Assembly: GCA_963665765.1 (NCBI GenBank)
Contig: OY762464.1
Coordinates: 1-64,000 of the forward strand
Length of the DNA stretch: 64,000 bases
Origin: Bin76 sp963665765
Lineage (GTDB): Bacteria; Actinomycetota; Acidimicrobiia; Spongiisociales; ZC4RG35
Direction: 5' to 3'
The notes below the pieces were generated by a model, which saw only the letters and a program-made list of their open reading frames with translations, made no database searches and was not told the origin of the DNA. Positions 8,138 to 16,602 of the stretch are shown here, one piece after another (the stretch's first letter is position 1; every line of letters begins with the position of its first letter). A program made the position numbers and the translations under genes.

Positions 8138-9205
8138 CTATCCGAGGGGTTTTGATCGGGCTATGAGATGTTCCACGTGATGGTCCTCCACGCACCCTTC
8201 CAAAGTATCTTCCACCTGGATGGTTACGTGATCGAGCCCGTGGGCCTGGTGGGCGATCTGCTTGAGCTGTCTTAGCAGTGCCTCTCGGTCCCCTGTGTAG
8301 GAGGGGTCTATCAACACATGGGCGGTGAGAGCCTCCAAGCCTGAGGAGATGGTCCACACATGGACATCGTGGATCACGGTGACGCCCTCGACTTCCTCAA
8401 TGTCGCTGCAGAGCTTGTAGACGTCGATGTGGTCGGGAACTCCTTCCAGCAGCACCTTGAACACCTTGATCGTCAAACGCCAGGAACTGTGACCGACCAG
8501 CAGGGCGATCACCGCACTCAGGATGGGATCGACGATCGTCCACCCCAAGGTGACGATGATGATGCCCGAGATCACGACGCCCACCGACCCCAACAAGTCG
8601 GCCATCACATGCCGCAAGGCGCCTTCAACATTCACGCTGTGCTTCGACGAGCGGTGCAGCACCCAGGCCGCCGCCACGTTCACCACAAGTCCCAGAATGC
8701 CCACCACCAGCATCAGTCCACCTTCGATCTCCGGGACGTCCTGAATACGATGGTATGCCTCAACCAACACCCAAGCCGCGATCACCCACAGGCTCAGGGC
8801 ATTCAACATGGCCGCCAACACCTCGGCGCGGCGGTATCCGAAGGTTCGCTCGGCTGACGGTGGCCGTTCCGCAACTCTCATGGCGAACAGGGCCAATGCG
8901 ATCGACATGGCATCGGTGACCATGTGGCCCGCATCCGACAGCAGGGCCAGGCTGCCCGACACGACACCGCCCACCACCTCGGCCATCATGAATCCTGAAA
9001 TCAGGATCAGGGCGATGGTCAGGCTGCGCTTGCTCGTTCCCCGCAGGTCATGGGAGTGGTCGTGGCCGTGATGTCCGTGGTCATGAGAGTGGTCGGAATG
9101 GTCTTCGTGGTCGTGATCAGCGTGACTGTCATGAGCGTGGTCGGAATGGCTTCCGTGGTCGTGACCAGCGTGACTGTCATGAGAGTGGGAGTGATCATGT
9201 TCCAT
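8138..9205 (-). CDS. Cation diffusion facilitator (zinc/cadmium/cobalt exporter, CzcD-like)
   Basis: A proton-coupled metal exporter of 355 residues in the cytoplasmic membrane. The transport-site pairs are visible: D91/H94xxxD98 in TM2 (SDAGHMVTD) and H199xxxD203 in TM5 (HVMADLLGS). The cytoplasmic C-terminal domain has EGVTVIHDVHVWTISSG. The first 53 residues are almost only His, Asp, Ser, Gly and Ala, a metal-binding tail encoded by a 48-bp tandem repeat. Zinc is the most likely substrate from the HD-HD site. It is divergent from the signalling operon that begins at 9419. Confidence 0.94.
   Translation of the reverse strand: MEHDHSHSHDSHAGHDHGSHSDHAHDSHADHDHEDHSDHSHDHGHHGHDHSHDLRGTSKRSLTIALILISGFMMAEVVGGVVSGSLALLSDAGHMVTDAMSIALALFAMRVAERPPSAERTFGYRRAEVLAAMLNALSLWVIAAWVLVEAYHRIQDVPEIEGGLMLVVGILGLVVNVAAAWVLHRSSKHSVNVEGALRHVMADLLGSVGVVISGIIIVTLGWTIVDPILSAVIALLVGHSSWRLTIKVFKVLLEGVPDHIDVYKLCSDIEEVEGVTVIHDVHVWTISSGLEALTAHVLIDPSYTGDREALLRQLKQIAHQAHGLDHVTIQVEDTLEGCVEDHHVEHLIARSKPLG
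9080..9187 (-). repeat. 48-bp tandem repeat coding the His-rich tail
   Basis: The motif GTCATGAG (plus strand) recurs at 9080, 9128 and 9176, exactly 48 bp apart, with two full copies and a partial third. The copies differ by only a few bases. Each codes for 16 residues of the His/Asp tail of the CDF exporter. The period keeps the reading frame, so copy-number change would lengthen or shorten the metal-binding tail without breaking the protein. Confidence 0.85.
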
Positions 9206-9418
9206 AATTAACCTTGCAACAACCGACGAAACTCGACCGCCGGATCGGGATGCTTCTGGCTGAGAATCATAGCGTCAAGACGCCTGTCGGCGCGCCGGGC
9301 CGGCAGGCTAATCCTCGCGGGGATAACCTAAACTCGATCCCCGACCCTGTTAGAATCGCCAGTGCGTCGCTCTGTTCAGCGGAACGGGGCGGCTTGCCAT
9401 TCAGAAAGGAACTGATTC

Positions 9419-9757
9419 ATGGACATAACCAGCCGGCGCACCGAAGATGCGTTGATTGTTTCGGCCGAGGGTCGGGTTGATGGCGCCAATGCTCGCAAGT
9501 TCCAAAAAGCGGTGGAGAATGTCATCACAGATGGCGACCAAGCCGTGATCTTGGACATGGAGAATCTGAGCTATATCAGTAGCGCCGGCCTTCGATCCAT
9601 CCTCCTAATTGCCAAAGGACTCCAGAAGCGGAGTTCCAAGTTCGCGGTGTGCGCCCTCCAGGATCCCATTCGCGAGGTCTTCAGAATCGTAGGTTTCGAC
9701 AAAATAGTGTCGATCTACGACTCGCAGGGGGAGGCGGTCAAAGCGCTCGGAGGATAG
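9419..9757 (+). CDS. STAS-domain anti-sigma factor antagonist
   Basis: A 112-residue single STAS domain of the SpoIIAA/RsbV type. The phospho-acceptor region is SYISSAGLRS (51-60), with Ser55 at the position phosphorylated by partner kinases. An AAAGGA box sits 7-8 bases before the ATG. It opens a five-gene same-strand cluster with a PP2C phosphatase and an RsbW-like kinase, the classic partner-switching trio. When dephosphorylated it should bind the kinase encoded at 10953; no sigma factor is encoded nearby, so the final target is unknown. Confidence 0.92.
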   Translation: MDITSRRTEDALIVSAEGRVDGANARKFQKAVENVITDGDQAVILDMENLSYISSAGLRSILLIAKGLQKRSSKFAVCALQDPIREVFRIVGFDKIVSIYDSQGEAVKALGG

Positions 9758-9772
9758 GCGGCTGCCGATGGC

Positions 9773-10942
9773 GTGAGCATTATGGAACTCCCATACAAAA
9801 TATTGGTGGTGGACGATGAGCCGGATCTTGAGCCGCTCATGTTGCAACGCATGCGGCGCTACATTCGACAGGGGCGTTACACCTTTGTGTTTGCCCGCAA
9901 CGGATTGGAGGCCCTGGACCGGTTGAACCAGGACGGAGACATCGACATGGTGCTCTCCGATATCAACATGCCGCAGATGGACGGGCTCACCCTTTTGGAG
10001 CAGATTCCCAAGGTGGATCCCGACATCAGGTCGGTCATCATCTCCGCCTACGGAGACATGAAGAACATTCGCACCGCCATGAACCGGGGGGCCTTCGACT
10101 TCGTCACCAAACCGGTTGACTTCAAAGACCTGCAGATAACTATCGAGCGGACTCTCTTGCACATGCAGGAATGGCGGGAAGCTCTCTCCTATCGCGACAG
10201 GTTGGTGTCCATCCAGAACGAACTGGAAGTGGCCAGCCGGATCCAGCAATCGATCCTTCCGTCGGAGTTCCCCGACGATCCCCGCTACCAGTTGCATGGT
10301 CACATGGAGCCGGCGCGGGACGTGGGAGGTGATTTCTTCGACATCCTGGATCTGGACAGGGGACGGATGGGTCTGGCGATCGCGGACGTGTCCGACAAGG
10401 GCGTGCCGGCGGCGCTGTTCATGATGTCATGCCGCACCCTGCTGAAGGGAGTGGCGATCGGGCTGGCCGAGCCAGGAGCGGTTCTGAGCGAAGTCAACCA
10501 ATTGCTGCACGAGGACAACGAGACATTTTTGTTCGTGACCGTTCTGTATGCCCTCTACGACCCCTCCAACGGCGATTTCATCTATGCCAGCGGTGGGCAC
10601 GACGCGCCACTGTTGGTGCGCGCCGACGGAAGCACCACCCTTTTGCCCCTCACCGACGGGATAGCTCTGGGAGTGTTGCCCGATCTTGAATATCGGCAGC
10701 ACAAGATCAGGTTGGAGCCCGGGGACACCATTGTCCTCTACACCGACGGAGTGACCGAGGCTCAAAACACCGATGAGAAGCCTTTTGAGGTCAAGGGTCT
10801 GCAAAACATCTTCACGGGGCCAGGTTCTTCCCTCGGCGCCCGCGACGGCACAGATGCGGTGTTCCAGCAAGTGAGAGACTTTATGGGGAAGGCGGCGCAG
10901 TTCGACGACATCACTTGCCTGACGCTTCATAGAGACATGTAG
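9773..10942 (+). CDS. Response regulator fused to SpoIIE/RsbU-type PP2C phosphatase
   Basis: A 389-residue signalling protein. The N-terminal receiver domain (about 8-130) has the acidic pair D15-D16, phospho-acceptor D64 (VLSDINMPQMDG) and the Lys of FVTKPVD. A short coiled linker (about 140-165) leads to a SpoIIE phosphatase domain with the metal-binding signatures ARDVGGDFFD, IADVSDKGVPAALFM and YTDGVTEAQN. It should dephosphorylate the STAS protein when its receiver is phosphorylated, most plausibly by the histidine kinase at 12693. A GTG at 9773 or ATG at 9782 could start it; neither has a strong ribosome site. Confidence 0.93.
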   Translation: MSIMELPYKILVVDDEPDLEPLMLQRMRRYIRQGRYTFVFARNGLEALDRLNQDGDIDMVLSDINMPQMDGLTLLEQIPKVDPDIRSVIISAYGDMKNIRTAMNRGAFDFVTKPVDFKDLQITIERTLLHMQEWREALSYRDRLVSIQNELEVASRIQQSILPSEFPDDPRYQLHGHMEPARDVGGDFFDILDLDRGRMGLAIADVSDKGVPAALFMMSCRTLLKGVAIGLAEPGAVLSEVNQLLHEDNETFLFVTVLYALYDPSNGDFIYASGGHDAPLLVRADGSTTLLPLTDGIALGVLPDLEYRQHKIRLEPGDTIVLYTDGVTEAQNTDEKPFEVKGLQNIFTGPGSSLGARDGTDAVFQQVRDFMGKAAQFDDITCLTLHRDM

Positions 10943-10952
10943 GGACTGAGGC

Positions 10953-11375
10953 ATGGTAGAAACCTTTGTTGCTATCAAGATGAATCCGTATCCCACGGAG
11001 TTGGATACGGTATTCGCAGAGGTGGATCGCTTCGCGGAGCAGGAAAAATGGCCGGCGGATCTGGTCTTTCAGATGAAGTTGATCCTGGATGAGCTGGCGA
11101 TGAACGTGATCAACTACGGCAACCGGGGTGGCACAGAACCCATCGAGATACGAATGGCCACCAAGGGGGAGACCATAGTCTTGGAAATCTCCGATGTGGG
11201 GCAACCCTTCAATCCACTGCGGGATGCCCCGGCGCCGGATCTTACCTCGTCACTGCAAGAACGTCCGATTGGCGGTCTGGGCCTGTATCTGATAAAGACC
11301 ATGGTGGACGAGATCCACTACTTGTGGGAAGACGGCCGCAACCACCTGACACTGATAACCCGCATCCTTGCATGA
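10953..11375 (+). CDS. Anti-sigma-type serine kinase (RsbW/HATPase_c_2)
   Basis: A 140-residue GHKL ATPase with an N box (ILDELAMNVINYG; E47, N51, N54), a G1 box (EISDVGQPFNP) and a G2 box (GGLGLYLIKTMVDEI). In partner-switching systems such kinases phosphorylate the STAS antagonist and hold back a sigma factor or another target. It lies 10 bp after the phosphatase gene, and its stop overlaps the ATG of the lipoprotein gene (ATGA at 11372-11375), linking intracellular switch and extracellular sensor in one transcript. Confidence 0.92.
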   Translation: MVETFVAIKMNPYPTELDTVFAEVDRFAEQEKWPADLVFQMKLILDELAMNVINYGNRGGTEPIEIRMATKGETIVLEISDVGQPFNPLRDAPAPDLTSSLQERPIGGLGLYLIKTMVDEIHYLWEDGRNHLTLITRILA

Positions 11376-12688
11376 GGCAGAGGCCAGGCCTGCCCATCAC
11401 ATCGCGGGGTTTTTCGAGGCTGGTCTCGATCATCATGTTGGTGGTCCTCGGCGGCCTGAGCGCCTGTGCTTCCGACTCCGGTTCCCCCACTACCTCGCCG
11501 CCTGAGACAACTGAGCAGGTGGGCGATGACACCACTGCCACCACCCTTTCCCTGAACGATCAGACGGATTCCGAGGGCAATCAAGAACTCGGAACGCCGG
11601 GAGTGACGGACGATTCCATCATCTTCGGCCAATCAGCCGCCTTCACCGGACCCGCCCAGGAACTGGGAATCAACATGCGCTATGGCATAGAGGCCGCCTT
11701 TGCGGAAATCAACCAGGCAGGCGGGATCTTCGGAAGACAATTGCGTTTGGTCTCCTTCGATGACGCCTACGAGCCCGAGGCCGCCATCGTCAACTCCCAA
11801 CGATTGATCAACCAACAAGAGGTCTTCGCGTTGATCGGCGCGGTCGGCACTCCGACCTCGAGGTCAGCCACCCCGGTCGCCAAAGAGGCAGGAGTGCCCT
11901 ACGTTGCTCCTTTCACCGGCGCCGCTTTCCTGCGGGACGCCACGGAGTTGGACAACGTGGTTAACCTGCGCGCCTCCTACAACCAGGAGACCGAAGAGAT
12001 GGTCAATCGCCTGATAGAGGACTTGGGAATCACCGATATCGCAGTCCTGTTTCAGGACGACTCCTTCGGCAGAGCCGGTTACAACGGAGTGCTGGCCGCC
12101 CTGGACCGCCGCGGCATGGAGCCCGCCACGGTAGGTTCCTACACCCGCAACACGACCGCCGTCAAAACCGCCATGCTGGACATCGGAGTGGAAGATCCAA
12201 GCGCGGTGATCATTATCGGCGCCTACCAGCCGGCCGCCGCCATGATCGCCTGGTCCCGATTCACCAACTTCAACCCGGTGTTCATCAACATCTCCTTTGT
12301 GGGCAGCAACGCCCTGAAAGAGGAACTCGGCGCCTACGGGGTGGGTGTCTACGTGACTCAGGTGGTTCCCTTCCCGACCGATGACACTGTCCCGGTGGTG
12401 GCCGACTATCTGGCCGCTCTGCAAGCCCATGTTCCCCAGGCGGATCCCGGGTTCGTCTCACTGGAGGGATACCTGGCCGGACGTCTGACTGTCACGGCTT
12501 TGCAAAACTGCGGGCCCGACGTCACCCGGGAATGCCTCACTCAACGACTGAGAGAGGGAGGCAACCTCGATCTCGGCGGGTTCGAGCTCCACTACGGGGA
12601 TAACGACAATCAGGGTTCGGATTCGGTGTTCTGGACGGTGCTGAGAGCGGACGGACGGTATCACCCCATCGAGAGACTGGGGGAATAG
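11372..12688 (+). CDS. Periplasmic-binding-protein lipoprotein (Peripla_BP_6, Leu/Ile/Val-binding type)
   Basis: A 438-residue ligand-binding lipoprotein. A basic N terminus and a hydrophobic segment end in the lipobox LSAC (Cys32), followed by a Ser/Thr/Pro linker. The type I binding fold starts near residue 75 (GVTDDSIIFGQSAAFTGPAQ) and keeps GIEAAFAEINQAGGIFG and IGAVGTPTS. I chose the ATG overlapping the previous stop because it gives a proper signal peptide. No ABC permease or ATPase genes are near; instead it sits between an RsbW kinase and a histidine kinase. I infer that it is a sensor subunit rather than an importer. Confidence 0.88.
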   Translation: MRQRPGLPITSRGFSRLVSIIMLVVLGGLSACASDSGSPTTSPPETTEQVGDDTTATTLSLNDQTDSEGNQELGTPGVTDDSIIFGQSAAFTGPAQELGINMRYGIEAAFAEINQAGGIFGRQLRLVSFDDAYEPEAAIVNSQRLINQQEVFALIGAVGTPTSRSATPVAKEAGVPYVAPFTGAAFLRDATELDNVVNLRASYNQETEEMVNRLIEDLGITDIAVLFQDDSFGRAGYNGVLAALDRRGMEPATVGSYTRNTTAVKTAMLDIGVEDPSAVIIIGAYQPAAAMIAWSRFTNFNPVFINISFVGSNALKEELGAYGVGVYVTQVVPFPTDDTVPVVADYLAALQAHVPQADPGFVSLEGYLAGRLTVTALQNCGPDVTRECLTQRLREGGNLDLGGFELHYGDNDNQGSDSVFWTVLRADGRYHPIERLGE

Positions 12689-12692
12689 GCGG

Positions 12693-14861
12693 ATGCCGAG
12701 GTTGTTCAAGCGTCTGCTGGAAAGCCGTTTCAGAATCTCCACCCAGCTCTATTCGGGGATTTGGGGCGCGGTGGGGCTCACCGTGGCGGCAGGTCTGGTC
12801 GGGTGGTTCTCATTCAACCGGGTGGGTGAAGCCCAGACCGTCGTCAACGAGGAAACCGTGCCGGAGTTGGCCACTGCTTTCAGTATCGCCCAGTACAGCA
12901 GCGCTCTGGTGGATGCCGCGCCGAACCTGACCACCGCCGCCACCGAGGAGGAATTGGAGCAGATCGCATCCGGCATCGACCAGACCACCGCCGCGTTCTT
13001 GGACCAACTGTCTGTCATGGAGAACACCACCGCCGACCGCCGGCAGTTGGAACAACTCCGCTCCTATGTGGACTCACTAATCGCCAACATCGACGCCATC
13101 TACCTGGATGAGCAGGAACTGTCCAGGCTGTCGATGGAAAGCGCCGCACTTCGGGGGGAACTGGACGCTCTGGGCAGTCGACTCGACTTCATAATTATCC
13201 CGGCTCTCGACGATCAGTTTTTTTTCGGTATGACCGGCTACCGGAGGCTCGGGCAGTTGCCTATTCCCCGAGATCAGTATCTCACCGAAGAGCAACTGGT
13301 TCTCTACCGCCACATAAGCGAGATAAACGCCACCACCAACATAGCAACCCAGCTATTGGCCACGGCCTTCAGCCTTTCTGACGCCTCCCAGATCGAACCG
13401 CTGCGCGAGAGTTTCGAAGGTGCTCAGGGACAGATTGAAGAGAGTTTGGCGGTGTTGGAGGAGGCCGACTACCACGAGGAACTCTCCGCGGATTTTTCCC
13501 AGTTGTTTGACAAAGCTCTCGGAACCGACGGCGCCTTTGATCTGGCCGACCAACAACTGCGACTCCTTGCCCGGCAGACCGATCTGCTTTCCAGCAACAA
13601 CCTGATCGCGTTGGACTTGCTGGGTGAGGTGAACGGTCTGGTCAGCGCCGCCCGGGAGCGGGCGGACGAGGCCACCAGCGCGTCGGATCAGGCGATTCTC
13701 ACCGGGCGAACGTTGCTGCTGGCCATCAGCGTCCTGAGTGTCGCCGGCGCCATTTTAATGGCGTGGCTGTTTGTGGGTCGGGTGCTTTTGCGTCGACTCA
13801 ATCAACTGTCGGGCTGGATGCTGCGGATGGCCGACGGCGACTTGGAGACCCGCATAGAAATCAAAGGTCGGGACGAGGTGGCCGACATGGCAGCCGCCTT
13901 GGAAGTCTTCCGAATCAATGCCCTGGAGGTGCAGCGCCTCAACCTGGTGGAGAAACTCGCCAACGAATTGGAAGAGAAGAACGCCGACCTGGAGAAAGTG
14001 CTGGAAGACCTGCAGACGGCTCAGGAACAGATCGTCATACAAGAGAAGCTGGCCGCCCTCGGCGAGTTGACGGCCGGAGTGGCCCATGAGATTCGTAATC
14101 CGCTCAACTTCGTCAAGAACTTCGCGGAGGCCTCCGAAGAACTGTTGGAGGAACTGGGAGAGATTTTGGAGGACGCCGGCGAAAACGTGGAAGAAGACGA
14201 CATGGAATATATCTTGGAAATATCGGGGGACCTCAATGCCAACCTCGGCCGTATCCGTTCGCATGGCGAGCGGGCCAACCGAATCGTCGAGGACATGCTG
14301 ATGATGGGACGGGATTCGGGAGAAAGACGCTTGGCGAACATCAACAACATTGTGCGGGAGCACATGAAGCTGGCGTATCACAGCGCTCGGGCGCTTGATC
14401 CCGACTTCAATCTGACCATCCGCGAGGAATACGATGAGAACTTGGGCGAAATAGAAGTCATACCTCAAGATCTGGGACGGGTGTTCCTCAACCTGGTGAG
14501 CAATGCCTGCTACGCCAGCGACGATCGACGCCGCAGGATCGAGGCCGAAGGCGAGGAGCGCTTCATGCCGGAACTGCGGCTCACCACCCATTTGCAAGAG
14601 GACCGGGTGGTGATCCGGGTGTGGGACAACGGCGGCGGCATCCCCGACGATGTCATCGACAAGATTTTCAATCCCTTCTTCACCACCAAGCCCACTGACA
14701 AAGGAGTCGGTCTGGGACTGGCGCTCTCAAGCGACATCGCCCGCCAGCACGGCGGACTGATCCGGGTCGAAACCGACCCGGGCGAATCGACCACCATGAT
14801 CGTTGAAATACCGCTCACCGACACCCCCATCATGGAAGTCGCCGGCATCGAACACCACTAG
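12693..14861 (+). CDS. HAMP-domain sensor histidine kinase with long extracytoplasmic helical domain
   Basis: A 722-residue membrane kinase. TM1 is near 19-41; a mostly helical, Glu/Gln/Leu-rich outer domain of about 300 residues follows; TM2 is near 340-362 and a HAMP domain runs to about 415. A coiled coil leads to HisKA with the H box GVAHEIRNPLNF (His about 465), then the ATPase domain with N box NLVSNACYAS, G1 WDNGGGIPDD, F box FNPFFTTKP and G2 GVGLGLALSS. It begins 4 bp after the lipoprotein gene. The outer domain may read ligand occupancy of that lipoprotein, TorS-style, and the likely output is the receiver-phosphatase at 9773. Confidence 0.93.
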   Translation: MPRLFKRLLESRFRISTQLYSGIWGAVGLTVAAGLVGWFSFNRVGEAQTVVNEETVPELATAFSIAQYSSALVDAAPNLTTAATEEELEQIASGIDQTTAAFLDQLSVMENTTADRRQLEQLRSYVDSLIANIDAIYLDEQELSRLSMESAALRGELDALGSRLDFIIIPALDDQFFFGMTGYRRLGQLPIPRDQYLTEEQLVLYRHISEINATTNIATQLLATAFSLSDASQIEPLRESFEGAQGQIEESLAVLEEADYHEELSADFSQLFDKALGTDGAFDLADQQLRLLARQTDLLSSNNLIALDLLGEVNGLVSAARERADEATSASDQAILTGRTLLLAISVLSVAGAILMAWLFVGRVLLRRLNQLSGWMLRMADGDLETRIEIKGRDEVADMAAALEVFRINALEVQRLNLVEKLANELEEKNADLEKVLEDLQTAQEQIVIQEKLAALGELTAGVAHEIRNPLNFVKNFAEASEELLEELGEILEDAGENVEEDDMEYILEISGDLNANLGRIRSHGERANRIVEDMLMMGRDSGERRLANINNIVREHMKLAYHSARALDPDFNLTIREEYDENLGEIEVIPQDLGRVFLNLVSNACYASDDRRRRIEAEGEERFMPELRLTTHLQEDRVVIRVWDNGGGIPDDVIDKIFNPFFTTKPTDKGVGLGLALSSDIARQHGGLIRVETDPGESTTMIVEIPLTDTPIMEVAGIEHH

Positions 14862-14906
14862 ACGTTCCTCGTCCCATGAGGGGCTTGGGCGCGCCGAGGC
14901 AGGACG

Positions 14907-15893
14907 GTGCGGGTAATGTCTCCCATGATGTCCCAAGAGAAGATGCGATCCCCGGCGGTGGTGGACGGGTGTGCCCCGTTGTTGTCCAAGCCCGGTGCTT
15001 GGGAAGGGTGGCCGGCCGGTGGAGTGGACCTTGCCCTGCCAACTGTGGCCACCCATGAGGGGCCTGACGATGCCATCCCGCGGGTGCGGGAATGGAAAAG
15101 ATGGGCGGAGGGCGACCGCCGGCGTTTTTTGGTGACCTCCCCGGCGGATCTGGCCGCCCTGGGGGACGGGCGTTTTGGAATCGGTTTCCACTTTCAGAAC
15201 ACCACGCCCCTGGGTGAGGACCTCGAACTCCTGGCAGACTTTCATCGTCTGGGAGTGCGAATGATCCAACTCACCTACAACCATCGGAATCCCGTGGGCG
15301 ACGGATGCCTGGACGCCGAAGACCAAGGTCTCACCGGGTTTGGAAAAGATCTGATCAGAGAGATGAACCGCTTGGGCACGGTGATCGACCTCTCCCACAC
15401 CGGGACGCGCACCACCCTGGAGGCGATCGAATGCTCCGCCCATCCCACGGTGTTTTCCCATTCCAATGTCAGGCGGCTTTTCGATCATCCTCGCAATATC
15501 TCCGATCAGCAGATCCGGGCGGTGGCTGAGCGGGGAGGATTGGTGGGAGTCAACGCCGTTTCCGCGTTTCTGCGCACCGACGGCGTGGGCGCCAACCTGT
15601 CGGATCTGATCGACCACATCGACTACCTGGCGGAGATGATCGGCCCCGACCGGGTCTGCCTGGGGCTGGACTTCTGGTCGGACGCCCCGGTTGACTATTC
15701 GGAATGGACCGCCGCCGGACGGTGGATAGCAGACGCCCCTTCCCGGCAGGTGAACTGGCCGGAGGGGATCTGCGGACCCGGGCACATTCCCCGCATCGCT
15801 CACCAACTCCGCTCCCGCGGCTATTCGCCCGAAGAAATCGCGGGGATCATGGGAATCAACTGGGTACGGCTTTTCCGGACGGTCTGGAACTGA
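14907..15893 (+). CDS. Peptidase M19 (membrane dipeptidase) family protein, divergent subfamily
   Basis: A 328-residue amidohydrolase-fold protein related to renal dipeptidase. Conserved M19 blocks include QLTYNHRNPVGDG, GLTGFGKDLIREMN, VIDLSHTG, VFSHSNVRRLFDHPRNI and LGLDFWSD. The usual N-terminal metal motif DGHxD is replaced by DGCAP (20-24), and the bridging Glu segment reads GIGFHFQNT. A divergent branch of M19 has this QNT form, so it may be active with fewer metals or a different substrate. The start is uncertain (GTG 14907, ATG 14916, 14925 or 14928). It lies 45 bp after the kinase gene and may be cotranscribed. Confidence 0.85.
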   Translation: MRVMSPMMSQEKMRSPAVVDGCAPLLSKPGAWEGWPAGGVDLALPTVATHEGPDDAIPRVREWKRWAEGDRRRFLVTSPADLAALGDGRFGIGFHFQNTTPLGEDLELLADFHRLGVRMIQLTYNHRNPVGDGCLDAEDQGLTGFGKDLIREMNRLGTVIDLSHTGTRTTLEAIECSAHPTVFSHSNVRRLFDHPRNISDQQIRAVAERGGLVGVNAVSAFLRTDGVGANLSDLIDHIDYLAEMIGPDRVCLGLDFWSDAPVDYSEWTAAGRWIADAPSRQVNWPEGICGPGHIPRIAHQLRSRGYSPEEIAGIMGINWVRLFRTVWN

Positions 15894-15993
15894 GTGCCCC
15901 TCCCTCGGCCGAGATGAGTCCGCGGCGTATGGGGTATACGGCTAAGGTAGCCCGCACCCCTCGCCACACCCCCCCCAACCGCGCAGCCTTCCA

Positions 15994-16602
15994 TTAATTG
16001 ACGACAATGTCGCGGTAGGGGTAGTTCTTTTCGAGAGCAGTCTGAAAGTGGCGAAATGCCGAAAGGTTTTCAAGCGGGCTGAAGTCGGAAATGAAGGAAG
16101 CGACACTAACACGCCGATCCACTATTGAGCGTCTAAGATTCTTGCGGCGGCGTCCCGAAGGATTTCCGGCGGCTTGGAGAATGAGATAATCCAACTGCTC
16201 TTTGGGGTTCGAGATTTTCTCGATTTCGGAGAGCCTGGGGACAGACACGACGGATGAGGAAGCACCGGCGGCCCGCGCGATCGCCTGTCCGTCAATGAGT
16301 AACCATGCTTCTGACATTCGAACAGGTATAACGGGAACGATGTCCGACCTACTTGTCGAGTCAAACTCTCGTAGGCGTTCCTCAAGGCCGGCACTTTCCG
16401 AATCACGGTGGACGAAGATCAACATGACGTCGGAAACGTAGAGGCTCAAGAACTCCGTGACGGATCCTGTTCGTTTAACGAACTCCGGCTCTAGTATCTC
16501 AACTTCAGGATCGAGCCGATGTATCGCCCACTGAACGATTGGAACAAGGAGTCGATCAGTACCCCCATCTGCAACTACTGAGAACGTCAACTGACGACTC
16601 AT
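15994..16602 (-). CDS. TOPRIM-like protein, DUF4276-related, partner of the AAA ATPase
   Basis: A 202-residue protein with TOPRIM-like landmarks: an N-terminal strand ending in ADGGTD (11-16) where the family usually has EGxTE, then a strand with FVHRDSE (63-69), then SEAWLLID (97-104), which resembles the EsWLLaD block of DUF4276. It starts inside the stop of the ATPase gene (ATGA, 16599-16602). The pair has lower G+C than its surroundings. Two-gene ATPase plus TOPRIM units (for example PARIS AriA/AriB, AbiL-like and OLD-like systems) act against phage, so a toxic nuclease role is likely but inferred. The first acidic residue is Asp rather than Glu. Confidence 0.7.
   Translation of the reverse strand: MSRQLTFSVVADGGTDRLLVPIVQWAIHRLDPEVEILEPEFVKRTGSVTEFLSLYVSDVMLIFVHRDSESAGLEERLREFDSTSRSDIVPVIPVRMSEAWLLIDGQAIARAAGASSSVVSVPRLSEIEKISNPKEQLDYLILQAAGNPSGRRRKNLRRSIVDRRVSVASFISDFSPLENLSAFRHFQTALEKNYPYRDIVVN

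Noticed and set aside
7746..8357. Long open minus-strand frame across the amt-exporter gap
   Set aside because: It overlaps the exporter gene, matches no family and has no ribosome site; open frames by chance are common at this G+C.
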